Positions 53,719-63,059 are shown, counted from the stretch's first letter. The stretch is DNA of 64,000 nt from Enhygromyxa salina (GCF_000737335.2 NZ_JMCC02000022.1:1-64000), one strand, 5' to 3'. Translations and numbers: made by a program. Notes: generated from the sequence alone by a model not told the origin.

Positions 53719-54843
53719 CTACAGCGTCAGCACCGTCTCGAGTTGGTTGAAGACCGCCTTGCGCCACTGCGCGAGCTCCCCTTCCCCATCCAGCAGCTGC
53801 TCGGTCGCGCGCAGCACCGCCGGTAGATCAACCACGAAGCAATACGGGTCGTCAGCCGAGCGCGTCGCAATCTCGGCCGGCAGCTCGCTCGGAGGCAGCC
53901 ACGCGACCATCACCCGCGTGCGCCCTGCGATCAACGCCCGCACAGCGACGTTGGCCAGCCGCGAGCCAAGCAGACGATCGAAGGCCGACGGCCGACCACC
54001 CCGAACGACGTGGCCCAGCACGGTCACGCGGGTCTCGACCGGGTGCTCGGGGTCGCCGCGGCGCGCGAGCTCCTCGTCGACCCTGCGCTTGAGCTCGGTC
54101 GTTGGCAGCCGCACGCCCTCGGCTGTAATCGCAATCACCCGCCGGTCCCGAACCGCCCGCTTGCGCACCGCCGCGACCGCCCGGACCACGTCGGCGACCA
54201 GCTCCTCGTCGCTGCGCTCGGCCTCGGGGAACAGCACCAGATCCGCCCCGGCCGCGACCGCCGAGGTCATCGCCAGGTAGCCACATTCGCGGCCCATGAC
54301 CTCGACCAAGAAGGTGCGATCGTGGGCCGAGGCCGTATCGGCGATCTTGTCGCAAGCCTCGACGATCGTGTTCATCGCCGTGTCCGCGCCGATCGAGAGG
54401 CTGGTCAGCGCGAGATCATTGTCGATCGAGGCCGGGATGCCGACGACCCGCGGGGCGTGCTCGCCGGCCTCGTCGGGATCCGAGAGCGCCAGGGCCCCGG
54501 CCAGCGATCCATTGCCGCCGATCACCACGAGCCCCGAGATCCCACGCGCAGCCAGGACCGCCCGCGCGCGGTCGCGGGTGGCCTGCTCGTGAAATGCCTT
54601 GCAGCGAGCGGAGCCCAGCATCGTGCCGCCCTCGCGGACGATCCGCTGGACGTCGCGGGGGCCGAGCGGCTCGAGCTCGTCTGCGATCAAGCCTTGGTAG
54701 CCATGCCGCACGCCGTACACCTCCCAGCCAGCCGCGGTCGCAACCAGGGTCGCCGCGCGCACGGCCGCGTTCATGCCCGGCGCATCGCCGCCGCTGGTCA
54801 ACACCGCGAGTCGTTGGTTTGGGGGATTCGTGGTTTGGCTCAT
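53719..54843 (-). CDS. pfkA: 6-phosphofructokinase
   Basis: A 374-residue PFK (glycolysis; fructose-6-phosphate to fructose-1,6-bisphosphate). Family motifs: 'LTSGGDAPGMNAAVRA' at the N-terminus, 'GGTMLGSAR', 'GGNGSLAGA' (where classical ATP-PFK has GGDGS), 'GIPASIDNDL' with the catalytic Asp region, 'EVMGRECGYLA' and 'RVTVLGHVVRGGRPSAFDRLLGSRL'. The Asn for Asp at the ATP site may change cofactor use. It lies 30 bp behind the TIGR02996 gene, so probably in the same operon. Confidence 0.93.
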   Translation of the reverse strand: MSQTTNPPNQRLAVLTSGGDAPGMNAAVRAATLVATAAGWEVYGVRHGYQGLIADELEPLGPRDVQRIVREGGTMLGSARCKAFHEQATRDRARAVLAARGISGLVVIGGNGSLAGALALSDPDEAGEHAPRVVGIPASIDNDLALTSLSIGADTAMNTIVEACDKIADTASAHDRTFLVEVMGRECGYLAMTSAVAAGADLVLFPEAERSDEELVADVVRAVAAVRKRAVRDRRVIAITAEGVRLPTTELKRRVDEELARRGDPEHPVETRVTVLGHVVRGGRPSAFDRLLGSRLANVAVRALIAGRTRVMVAWLPPSELPAEIATRSADDPYCFVVDLPAVLRATEQLLDGEGELAQWRKAVFNQLETVLTL

Positions 54844-54873
54844 CTATCTTGCGCTCGAATTTCAGCTCGGGAT

Positions 54874-55836
54874 TCAGCTCGCGCGAGGCTTCTCGCCCGG
54901 CTGTGGGCCGCGTTCGTAGGCCGGTTCACTGTTGGCATCGAACTGGCTACGGACCGCCTGCAGCCACGCCTGCAGCTGCGGATCCTCGCGGCCTCGCGCG
55001 AAGTCGGCCGCCACCGCGATGATCGGGTGAGCCAAGCTGCCAAGGCCCGCCACCACCTCGAACGCGGCCGCGCGCACGCTGGGCTCGCCCTCGTGCTCGA
55101 TGATCCGCAACAAAGCGGCCCCGAGCTGGCCAGCGTCGCGGCCGTGCTCGTGCAGGCGCTCGAGCGCGCGGCGGCGATCATTGGGCTCGGCGCTGGCCAG
55201 CGCCCGCCCCAGATCGGCCCGACGCGTCGGCGTCCACGGCTGCTCCCCCCGATCGAGCGCGGCGCTAGCGAACGGCAGCGGGATCACGCGCGCGTCGACC
55301 CCAAGCGTGAACAAGCTGATCAGCCGGGTCCCGAGCGCGTCGCGGCGCTCGCTCAGCTCGGTGAACAGCTGCTCGCCCGTGCCCTCGGGCTCGGGCTCGA
55401 GCTCGAGCTGGCGCAGGCTGATCGGCGTGCGGCCCAAGCGGCTCGCGTCGTCGCCAAGCAACAACGCCACGCAGGCCCGCAGCCGGTTCGCGTCGCCGCG
55501 CAGCTGCAGGCGCAGCACGAAGGGGGCGTCCGGCCGACCCAGCAGCGCGGCCAGGCGATCGGGTGTGGCCCGGGCGAGCTGGATGTCGGCGATCAGCCCG
55601 CGCTCACGCACCACGTGCGGGCGCCCGAGCGCGGGATCGTCCGCGAGCACCAAGCGAGATCCCAGCCGCCCGCGCAGCGCCCGCGCCCGGCTTCGGAGGA
55701 TCTGCCGCTCGGGCCGGGCCAGGCCGCCCGCGTCCACACGCACGCGAACCGCCAGCCACTCGCCGAGCGGGTCCCCCTGGGCCTGGAGTCGATCGGCGAT
55801 CACGGGGATCTCGGCCAGCTGATCGACGTCCCACAC
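54874..55836 (-). CDS. TIGR02996-domain protein
   Basis: A 320-residue protein from a GTG. The start ('LAEIPVIADRLQAQGDPLGEWLAVRV') is the TIGR02996 repeat-companion domain found almost only in myxobacteria and relatives. The rest is alpha-helical, with 'RRALERLHEHGRDAGQLGAALLRIIEHEGEPSVRAAAFEVVAGLG' type HEAT-like units near 215-270. The role is unknown. It is divergent from the Thr-x-Phe/HEAT protein gene across 52 bp and upstream of pfkA on the same strand. Confidence 0.8.
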   Translation of the reverse strand: MWDVDQLAEIPVIADRLQAQGDPLGEWLAVRVRVDAGGLARPERQILRSRARALRGRLGSRLVLADDPALGRPHVVRERGLIADIQLARATPDRLAALLGRPDAPFVLRLQLRGDANRLRACVALLLGDDASRLGRTPISLRQLELEPEPEGTGEQLFTELSERRDALGTRLISLFTLGVDARVIPLPFASAALDRGEQPWTPTRRADLGRALASAEPNDRRRALERLHEHGRDAGQLGAALLRIIEHEGEPSVRAAAFEVVAGLGSLAHPIIAVAADFARGREDPQLQAWLQAVRSQFDANSEPAYERGPQPGEKPRAS

Positions 55837-55888
55837 GCGCGCCCAGGATAGCCCAAGCGCAACACGGATCGGCTATGATCGCGGCCCC

Positions 55889-58036
55889 GTGTTCAAGGAT
55901 CTCGAGACTCCGCAGCTGGTCATGATGTTGATGGGCTTCGCCGGCATGCTGGGCTTTGCCGGGCTCGCGCTGTGGCTGTTGCGGGCGCAGAGGCGTCAGG
56001 CGCCGCAGGCCGGCTCCGCGGGTGCCGTGTCGAGATCCCAGCCGCAGGCGGCTCCTGCCCCCGTGATTTCGCCGCCGCCCGAGCCCTACGATCCCACGGA
56101 GTTCATCGCGATCCCGGGTCAGCGCGAGCTCGACTCTCCGCTCGCCGCGGGGGTCGGCGCCGAGAGCGTCGAGGCGTTCTCAGATCAGCACGCGGACACC
56201 GAGTTTGCGCCGCGAGACAAGACCGAGTTCATCGCGGCGCCCCTCGGTGGTCGACCTGATCCCGATCCCGATCCCTTTGCACATACAGCGATGGTGGCCA
56301 GCGCCGAGCTGCGCGAGCGCCAACGACTGGCGGCCCAACCAGCGCCCGACTCGGAGAAGACCGCCTTCGTCGCGCCGCCACCTCCCGACGACAAGACCGA
56401 ATTCATCACGCCGCCGCACGCTCGCGAGCCCGCGCCCGACAAGACCGAATTCATCACGCCGCCGCACGCCCGTGCGCCCGCGCCGGACACCACGGGCTTC
56501 GTCGCGCCGCCACCTCCCGACGACAAGACGGCATTCGTCGCGCCGCCGCCTCCCGACGACAAGACGGCATTCGTCGCGCCGCCGCCTCCCGACGACAAGA
56601 CGGCATTCGTCGCGCCGCCCGAGCCCGCTCCAGACCGGACCGCCTTCATCACGCCACCGCACGCGCGGGCGCCCGCGCCAGACCCGACCAGCTTCGTCCC
56701 GGCACCACCCGCGCGCGCGCCCGCGCCAGACCCGACCAGCTTCGTCCCGGCACCACCCGCGCTCGCGCCTCCCGTCGCGCCCCCGAGTCCGCAGATGATC
56801 GAGCGCCCAGGCCCGGTCCCGGACCCACCGCAGAAGTCCGTCATCCCGTCGGCCCCCGCAGCGCCGATCAGCGCTCGCCCGTCGGCGCCCTCGATCGATC
56901 TGAACGAGCACTTTGCCCTGGCCGCCGCCGCCTTCGAGCAGCTGCAGACCGCGACCACCAGCGCGTCCCTGCAAGCCTGGCGCGGCCACGTAGAGGTGCT
57001 GGCCTCGGTCCCGGGCGAGCAGCTCGCGGCCCACCTGCGTCCGCACCTGAGCGCGCTACCCAGCCACCGCGCTGCGGCGGCGCTGCTGGCCCTGCTGCAC
57101 AGCAAGTCGTGGCCGGCCAGGCGCGCGTTTCCGCAGCTGCTGGCCGAGCTCGAGCCCGACGCTCGAACTGGCGCGCTGGTGGTCCTGCGGTCCTGGAATG
57201 ACCCCCGCGCGCTTGCGATCGCCGTCGCCGCGCTCGCGCTGGCCGACACCGATGAGCTGCGCGCGACCTGGCTCGAGTGCTTCGCGGATCACGGGTGGGA
57301 CCCCGGCGCCGAGGCGATCGACGCCGCGCTCACCCACGCGAATCCGCAGGTCGTCAGCGCGGGCCTGCGCGCCCTCCCCCACTGCGCGACCGCGTCCAGC
57401 CTCGAGCCCAAGCTGGCCAACCACGTGTTCGCCCCGGATCCTCGGGTGCGCGCCCAGGCGATCGAGACCTCGCTGCTGTTCGCAAACAACAGCGCGTGGT
57501 TGGTCTGCCACCAGCTCGCCCGCAACCCCAGCTTCCCCGGCGCGGCCGAGCTCGCCGGGCTGCTCGGCACCCAAGCAGAGATCGAGAAGCTGTGCGCGGC
57601 GCTCGTGGCCAGCCCCACCCCCGCGCTGCTGCGGGGGCTTGGGCTCTCGGGCCGCCACGTGGTCCTGGACGTCTGCGTGGGTCATTTCGACGACGAGGAT
57701 GCAGACATGGCCGCAGCCGCGCGCGCGTCCCTGCAGGCCGCCGCTGGGCGCAGCTTCGCGGATGCCCCGGAGGCCAAGACCTGGCTCGCCGCCCAACCCA
57801 GCGCGCGACTGCTCGGCGGCGCGGTGCGATCGGGCAAGCAGGTGTTGGCGACCCTCGCGTCCGCGCAGCCGCCCCTGCGCCGCGCGATCGCTCGTGAGCT
57901 GCGGCTCCGCACCCGCGCCCGCGTGCACCTCGACGTCGACACCCTGCCCGACGCGTGGCGCCACCAGATCGAGCAGCTGAGCCACAACGAAGCATTTGGC
58001 GCGATCGACTTCGATCGCGGGTTTCCGTGGGTCTGA
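55889..58036 (+). CDS. Membrane protein with Thr-x-Phe repeats and HEAT-like domain
   Basis: A 715-residue protein from a GTG. One transmembrane helix near residues 10-30 (MMLMGFAGMLGFAGLALWLL). Residues about 69-290 are Pro/Ala-rich and carry about 13 copies of a short motif of the type D-K-T-x-F-(I/V)-x-P-P; at 56513-56620 three copies are exact 36-base repeats. The C-terminal ~400 residues are HEAT-like helical repeats. The evenly spaced Thr residues are candidate phosphorylation and FHA-docking sites. The function is unknown. Confidence 0.82.
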   Translation: MFKDLETPQLVMMLMGFAGMLGFAGLALWLLRAQRRQAPQAGSAGAVSRSQPQAAPAPVISPPPEPYDPTEFIAIPGQRELDSPLAAGVGAESVEAFSDQHADTEFAPRDKTEFIAAPLGGRPDPDPDPFAHTAMVASAELRERQRLAAQPAPDSEKTAFVAPPPPDDKTEFITPPHAREPAPDKTEFITPPHARAPAPDTTGFVAPPPPDDKTAFVAPPPPDDKTAFVAPPPPDDKTAFVAPPEPAPDRTAFITPPHARAPAPDPTSFVPAPPARAPAPDPTSFVPAPPALAPPVAPPSPQMIERPGPVPDPPQKSVIPSAPAAPISARPSAPSIDLNEHFALAAAAFEQLQTATTSASLQAWRGHVEVLASVPGEQLAAHLRPHLSALPSHRAAAALLALLHSKSWPARRAFPQLLAELEPDARTGALVVLRSWNDPRALAIAVAALALADTDELRATWLECFADHGWDPGAEAIDAALTHANPQVVSAGLRALPHCATASSLEPKLANHVFAPDPRVRAQAIETSLLFANNSAWLVCHQLARNPSFPGAAELAGLLGTQAEIEKLCAALVASPTPALLRGLGLSGRHVVLDVCVGHFDDEDADMAAAARASLQAAAGRSFADAPEAKTWLAAQPSARLLGGAVRSGKQVLATLASAQPPLRRAIARELRLRTRARVHLDVDTLPDAWRHQIEQLSHNEAFGAIDFDRGFPWV
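56513..56620 (+). repeat. Three exact 36-bp in-frame repeats
   Basis: The unit begins CCTCCCGACGACAAGACGGC and encodes PPDDKTAFVAPP; copies start at 56513, 56549 and 56585 with no differences. They are inside the coding region of the HEAT-like membrane protein and suggest recent slippage or unequal crossover in the linker. Confidence 0.9.
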
Positions 58037-58102
58037 TCCGCTCCGCGCATTGACCCGGCCACCAGAGCCCAGGCGAGGTATCAGCTCTGGTACCTTGCTG
58101 AT

Positions 58103-60292
58103 ATGCGCTTTGCTGCCCTGACATTCGTGCTCGCGCTGCTGCCCCTCACGGCCCTCGCGGTCGAGCCGGTCGGCGTGAGCGTCGAGCGAGGCCTGTTCAT
58201 GGAGGCGGTCGCGTTCCCAGTCGAGCTGAGCTGCGCGACCCCGGGCGCGACGATCACCTACACGCTCGACGGCAGCGATCCACGCACGTCCGTGACCGCG
58301 CAGAGCGGCCCCTCGGGCACCCAGGTCATGATCGATCCCAACGCCTCGGCGGCCCCAGGCGTGGTGCTGCGCGCCTACGCGTCCCTCGATCCAGACCCGC
58401 CCAGCAAGATCGCAGCGCACACCTACATCTTCTTGCCCGACGTGCTCACGCAGCCAGCCGAGCTGCCGGGCTGGCAATCCTACGACTACAACGGCGGCGG
58501 CGGCCCTGCTCATCACGACCTCGAGATGGACCCCGCGATCGTGAATGACGTTGTCTATTCGCAAGAGATGATCCCCGCGTTGACGGCGATCCCCACCATG
58601 AGCCTGTCAGCCGAGCAAGGCGCCCTGTGGTCAGCCTATCGCGGCGACGCCGAGATCATGGTCTCGATCGAGGTGATCTATCCCGAGGGCGACAGCGAAG
58701 ACACCACCGGCGGGCTCGAGCGCCACAGTCATGACCGCGTGAAGAACTCGATGCGGCTGTCGTTCAAGTCGCAATACGAGGATCCCAAGTGGAGCACGGA
58801 TCTGCTGCAGCGCGGGCCGCTCAACGGTGCCAGCGCCGTCGCCAATTTCGACCGGCTGGTGCTGCGCGGCGGCAACAACCGCAGCTGGGCGCGCAACTGG
58901 AACCCCGATCGCACCACCTACACCACCGATCAGTGGATGCGCGACACCTCGATCGAGCTGTCCGGCGTCGGCTCGCACGGCACCTTCGTCCACCTGTACC
59001 TCAACGGGGTCTATTTTGGCCTGTACAACCCCGTCGAGCGCCTCGATGAGTGGTTCACCAGCGCGTACATGGGCGGGCCCGAGACCGATTGGTTTGCGAT
59101 CAGCCACGCGGGCCCCAAGGGCGGCGATCCAACCCGCTGGGACTATCTGTCGGGGCCGCTCAAAGACACCGACATGGCCCAGCTCGAGAACTATGAGGAG
59201 CTGCGCGAATACTTGGATGTCGACATGTTCGCGGACTACCTGCTCTTGCATTGGTACGCCGGGGTCCGCGATTGGCCCGGCAACAACTGGTGGGGCGGCA
59301 ACCAGAACGTTCCGCCCGCGCCGTTCATGTTCTTCACCTGGGACGGCGAGTGGTCATTTGGCGTGGGCATGGGCTCGCCCACGCAGCCGCAGGTTCACCC
59401 GGATTTTCTGGCCGGGGTTGGCAAGGGCGCGGGCCCAAGCACGGCGCGGATCTTCAACTCGGCCAAGCACAGCCCGGAGTTCATGATCGCGTTCGCGGAC
59501 CGGGCCTATCGCGCGCTCTACAACGACGGCGCCCTGCGGGACGAGCACGCCCGCGCGCGCTGGCAGGCGCTCGCCGACCACCTGCGGACCCCGGTGGTCG
59601 CCGAGTCGGCGCGCTGGGGTGACGCGGTGATCGGCGGGCCCACGCGCACCCGCGATGAAGATTGGCAAGACGAGGTCGATCTCCAAGACGCGTACATGGA
59701 CGGCGCCGCCGCTACCATGATCACGGCGCTGCGCAATGAGCAGTACTACCCCTTGGTCGATCCGCCGCTGTTCTTCGATGGCGCGGCGCTGATCGAGACC
59801 ACCCAGCTCGAGCTCGAAATGGGGACACCATTCGCGACCCGCCTCGAGCTCGATGGTGGCGGCGGAACAATCTATTACACCGTTGATGGCACGGATCCAC
59901 GCGCGCCCGGTGGCGCGCCGCAGGGGATCGACGGCGGCGTCACGGTCGACGTCGACCTGGTCTCGCCAGCGCAGCTGCAAGCCCGCACGCTCGACGGAAA
60001 CGAGTGGAGCGCCCTGCACCTGCTCGACCTTCACGGTGTTTCCACGGGCGATGGCGACGGCGATCCGGGCGATGGCGACGGCGATCCAGGCGACGGGGAC
60101 GGCGATCCAGGCGACGGGGACGGCGATGGAAACACCGCTGACACCGACACCGAGACCGGTACGTCGGGCGGGGATCCGGGCGTCGCGGCCGGCAGCGAAG
60201 GCTGCAACTGCGCCGTCCAAGCCGCTGGACCGCCTCCTCTGCTGTTCTTGGTTGGATACGGCTTGCTGCGACGGCGTCGACGCGACGCCTGA
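58103..60292 (+). CDS. CotH-family secreted protein with MYXO-CTERM-like tail
   Basis: A 729-residue exported protein (signal MRFAALTFVLALLPLTALA). Chitobiase C-like strands near residues 40-70 ('GATITYTLDGSDPRTS') and again near 590-605 ('IYYTVDGTDPRAPGG'). The middle (about 210-470) is a CotH kinase-like fold: 'NFDRLVLRGGNNRSWARNW', 'VHLYLNGVYFGLYNPVERLDE', 'DVDMFADYLLLHWYAGVRDWPGNNWW' and 'FFTWDGEWSFG'. A Gly-Asp linker is followed by a Cys-containing sorting tail 'EGCNCAVQAAG', a hydrophobic stretch and RRRRR, as in MYXO-CTERM proteins. Some CotH proteins phosphorylate secreted proteins; activity here is unknown. Confidence 0.88.
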   Translation: MRFAALTFVLALLPLTALAVEPVGVSVERGLFMEAVAFPVELSCATPGATITYTLDGSDPRTSVTAQSGPSGTQVMIDPNASAAPGVVLRAYASLDPDPPSKIAAHTYIFLPDVLTQPAELPGWQSYDYNGGGGPAHHDLEMDPAIVNDVVYSQEMIPALTAIPTMSLSAEQGALWSAYRGDAEIMVSIEVIYPEGDSEDTTGGLERHSHDRVKNSMRLSFKSQYEDPKWSTDLLQRGPLNGASAVANFDRLVLRGGNNRSWARNWNPDRTTYTTDQWMRDTSIELSGVGSHGTFVHLYLNGVYFGLYNPVERLDEWFTSAYMGGPETDWFAISHAGPKGGDPTRWDYLSGPLKDTDMAQLENYEELREYLDVDMFADYLLLHWYAGVRDWPGNNWWGGNQNVPPAPFMFFTWDGEWSFGVGMGSPTQPQVHPDFLAGVGKGAGPSTARIFNSAKHSPEFMIAFADRAYRALYNDGALRDEHARARWQALADHLRTPVVAESARWGDAVIGGPTRTRDEDWQDEVDLQDAYMDGAAATMITALRNEQYYPLVDPPLFFDGAALIETTQLELEMGTPFATRLELDGGGGTIYYTVDGTDPRAPGGAPQGIDGGVTVDVDLVSPAQLQARTLDGNEWSALHLLDLHGVSTGDGDGDPGDGDGDPGDGDGDPGDGDGDGNTADTDTETGTSGGDPGVAAGSEGCNCAVQAAGPPPLLFLVGYGLLRRRRRDA

Positions 60293-60464
60293 ACGCGCGC
60301 CCGATCATGCAGCGTGCATGAAAACTCCGCGCGCCCTGTGTACGGTCTCTTGGCTTCGCGACGCTTTCACTACAAGTGCTCGATGTGCGGTGATACGCTG
60401 CCGGGGATCCCGCTCGACGTCTCATGACGATGCGTCCTCACCCGGGACTCTCAGGAGATACACC

Positions 60465-60980
60465 ATGGAACCATTCATCGGCATGATCGTGCAATTTGGC
60501 GGCAACTTCGCACCCCGTGGTTGGGCGCTCTGCAATGGGCAAATTCTCTCAATCGCCCAACACACTGCGCTGTTTTCGATCCTCGGTACCACGTACGGTG
60601 GCGACGGCCGCACCAGCTTCGCGCTGCCCGACCTGCGCGGCCGGGTCGCCATTCACGAGGGCGCGGGGCCCGGCTTGACCCTACGAAAGCTCGGCGAGAC
60701 GGGCGGCCACGAGACGGTCACGCTCACCGTCAATCAGATGCCCGCGCACAACCACCCGGTGCTCGCTGACAAGACCCTCGCAACCACGGGCGACCCGGTG
60801 GGCAACGCATTTGGGCATACCGGCGACACGTCGATCTACGAGGCTGGCCCGCCCAACCAGGTCATGGACGCGGACACGATCGGAAACAGGGGCGGCGGGC
60901 AACCGGTGGATGTGATGCCGCCGTTCTTGGCCATCAATTTCATCATCGCGCTCGAGGGCATCTTCCCGTCGCGGAACTAG
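60465..60980 (+). CDS. Phage tail collar domain protein (MdpB-like)
   Basis: A 171-residue tail-collar protein. It has the classic motifs 'GNFAPRGWALCNGQILSI', 'TALFSILGTTYGGDGRTSFALPDLRGR', 'GPGLTLRKLGE', and 'VTLTVNQMPAHNHPV'. These proteins occur both in phages and as stand-alone bacterial 'microcystin-dependent' proteins. An AGGAGA site supports the ATG at 60465; the longer frame is rejected. The TAG stop is part of the CTAG at the left end of MITE-like element C, so the element inserted exactly at, or supplied, the stop. Confidence 0.9.
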   Translation: MEPFIGMIVQFGGNFAPRGWALCNGQILSIAQHTALFSILGTTYGGDGRTSFALPDLRGRVAIHEGAGPGLTLRKLGETGGHETVTLTVNQMPAHNHPVLADKTLATTGDPVGNAFGHTGDTSIYEAGPPNQVMDADTIGNRGGGQPVDVMPPFLAINFIIALEGIFPSRN

Positions 60981-61144
60981 AGCGCCGATCAGTTTGGAGT
61001 CGCGGCGTCAGGTGCGTCTGGGGCCGTTCCTGCCTAGGAGGGAGGCCGAAGCTGTATCCGGCATACTGCGAGCGCCGACCGACAACGGCAGGGGCGGTCC
61101 CAGATGTGCCTGGCGTCGTGAATTCAAACTGATTGGCGCTCTAG
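60977..61144. mobile_element. MITE-like palindromic element, copy C
   Basis: A 168-bp element bounded by CTAG at both ends. The arms (CTAGAGCGCC ... GGCGCTCTAG) are imperfect over about 57 bases. The core 'AGCTGTATCCGGCATACTGC' resembles the cores of copies A and B, so it is a diverged family member. It shares its right-hand CTAG with copy B and its left CTAG holds the collar gene's stop. Confidence 0.75.
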
Positions 61145-61306
61145 CAGCCCGTGGTGCAATGCCTCGCGTCGCCTCGCGCCGGGATTTTCGTCGAGATTGA
61201 GGAGCCGAAACGCAGCTGTACCGGGCGTACTGCAAGTTTCGGCGACGAAGAGCTCGGCGGAAAGACCAAGCGAGGCGGTGCGAGGCATTGCACCACGGGC
61301 TGCTAG
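61141..61306. mobile_element. MITE-like palindromic element, copy B
   Basis: A 166-bp element, inverted relative to copy A and of exactly the same length. Outer 37-base arms have two mismatches (outer 27 bases perfect, starting CTAGCAGCCCGTGG). The central ~47 bases are identical to copy A while the arms differ in ways that keep base-pairing. No gene inside. Confidence 0.87.
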
Positions 61307-61593
61307 CCCCGAATCAAGCGCTGCGCGCTCGACTCGGGCCTACTATGTCTTCAAGGGGGCTTTCGAAAGCCCCTCGCTTCGGCGGCGGAGCCCCCTTCGC
61401 TCACCCCAAACGCTCGCCTGTCGGCTCGTACTAGCCCATCTCGTTGGTGGGACGATACCAGGCCGCTGCGGCCGGGCGACCGCCTGAGCTTCCTCCACGA
61501 CACGCGCGCGGAAATCCGTGGGCGTGCTGGTGCAGCGGGTGTTCGCTGTCGCCGTGCCATGCTAGGTTCCCGGGCAGTCGACGGGAACCGAGA

Positions 61594-63039
61594 GTGCACA
61601 AGCCGCTAGCCACTACATTGATCGGACTCCTCGTGTTTGGGATTTGGGCGATCGGGCTCAGCGCCACCTTGCAGGCGGCCGCGCCCAGTGGGTCAATCGA
61701 TGACTTCATCGACAGCGAAATGCCGGCCTCGGGGGCGCCTGGGCTGGCATACGCCGTCGTGGTCAATGGCGAGATCGTGGAGGTTGGTGCGCGCGGTGTC
61801 CTAGAGCTCGGCGAGAATCAGGAAGTGACCCCCGACACGCCCTTCCTCACGGGCTCGATCTCCAAGAGCTTCACCGCCCTGGCGGTGATGCAGCTCGTCG
61901 AAGCGGGCAAGATCAACCTGGACGCGGAGCTGTCCCGGTATCTCGACAGATTCTCGGGCGGACCTTCTGGGTCGATCACCATCCGGCAATTGCTCAGCCA
62001 CACCAGCGGGTTCTCCACGCTGCAAGGGAACGCCCCCCCCGCGGAGCGCCCAGAACAGAAAGATGAGCTTGCACGCGTCGTCGACCAGCTCGCCACCCTG
62101 GCTCCCGCCTATCCACCCGGCACCACCTGGGAATACTCGAACCTCAACTATCAGATTCTCGGTCGCGTGATCGAGGTCGTGAGCAACCAGGACTTTCAAA
62201 CCTATGTGGTGTCCAACATCTTGGTCCCGGTGGGCATGAAGAACAGCTTTGTCGCCAACGGCGAGGTTCACGAAGAGATGGCCACGGGTCACCTGCCGTG
62301 GTTCGGCACCAAGCGCCCGCTGGCCGAAAATCGGACCCGCCGCAGCACCGCTCCTCAAGGGGGGGTCGTCGCTAGCGCGAGCGATCTTGCCCGCTACATG
62401 CAGGTCATGTTGAACGGCAAGGATGATGTTCTGAGCGCCAGCGGCAAGGCTGCGATGATGCGGCCGGCGAGCGATGCATCACCGTCGTACGGGTTTGGAT
62501 GGTTCTTGGATGCACAAAGCGGGAGCGTCTGGCACTCCGGCGCAAGTCCTGGGACCGAGACCCTCGCCACCATGGTGCCCAACGAGCAGACGGGCGTCGT
62601 CGTGCTGGTCAACTCGGGGGGCGGACTGGGCTTTGGCGAGTCGGCGCAGCTGCGCAACGGCATCACCGCCCGTGCGATCGGCGCAGACTACGACGGGGAG
62701 GGCAGCCGCTGGGCGCAAAAGGCAACCTTCGTTGCAATGCTCGTCTTACCCTTCGCGTACTTGTTCAGCATCCTCTGGGCATGGCGCGAGCGAGCTGCGA
62801 TCCGAGCCAAGTCGGGCCCGTTTGGCGTCTTCAGCCTGTGGTTCCCGCTGCTCACGACGCTCGGCGCGGCTGGGTTCATCTTCGTGCTGGTGCCCAAGCT
62901 GTTTGGCGTCCCGCTGGGAACGCTGCGCCGATTCCAGCCTGACTTCGCGCTGGTCCTGAGCGCGACCGCCGTGACCGGCGTGGTGTGGGCGGTGTTCCGG
63001 CTTGGCGTGGCCTACAGCGGCAAGTCACGCCAAGCCTGA
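61594..63039 (+). CDS. Beta-lactamase-family serine hydrolase with membrane tail
   Basis: A 481-residue protein from a GTG (purine-rich GGGAACCGAGA upstream). A signal/anchor helix (LATTLIGLLVFGIWAIGLSATL) leads to a class C-like penicillin-binding/beta-lactamase fold: S88-I-S-K91 (SxxK), Y-S-N near 182 and H-S-G near 314. After about residue 365 come two or three transmembrane helices (ATFVAMLVLPFAYLFSILWAW; PLLTTLGAAGFIFVLVP; and one near 455). Such proteins are usually peptidases or esterases at the envelope. Transcribed alone behind the two MITE-like elements. Confidence 0.88.
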   Translation: MHKPLATTLIGLLVFGIWAIGLSATLQAAAPSGSIDDFIDSEMPASGAPGLAYAVVVNGEIVEVGARGVLELGENQEVTPDTPFLTGSISKSFTALAVMQLVEAGKINLDAELSRYLDRFSGGPSGSITIRQLLSHTSGFSTLQGNAPPAERPEQKDELARVVDQLATLAPAYPPGTTWEYSNLNYQILGRVIEVVSNQDFQTYVVSNILVPVGMKNSFVANGEVHEEMATGHLPWFGTKRPLAENRTRRSTAPQGGVVASASDLARYMQVMLNGKDDVLSASGKAAMMRPASDASPSYGFGWFLDAQSGSVWHSGASPGTETLATMVPNEQTGVVVLVNSGGGLGFGESAQLRNGITARAIGADYDGEGSRWAQKATFVAMLVLPFAYLFSILWAWRERAAIRAKSGPFGVFSLWFPLLTTLGAAGFIFVLVPKLFGVPLGTLRRFQPDFALVLSATAVTGVVWAVFRLGVAYSGKSRQA

Positions 63040-63059
63040 TCGCGCTTGGACCACCCTGG

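Noticed and set aside
56513..56620. Possible CRISPR-like array
   Set aside because: The 36-base repeats are back to back without spacers and in frame inside a coding region.
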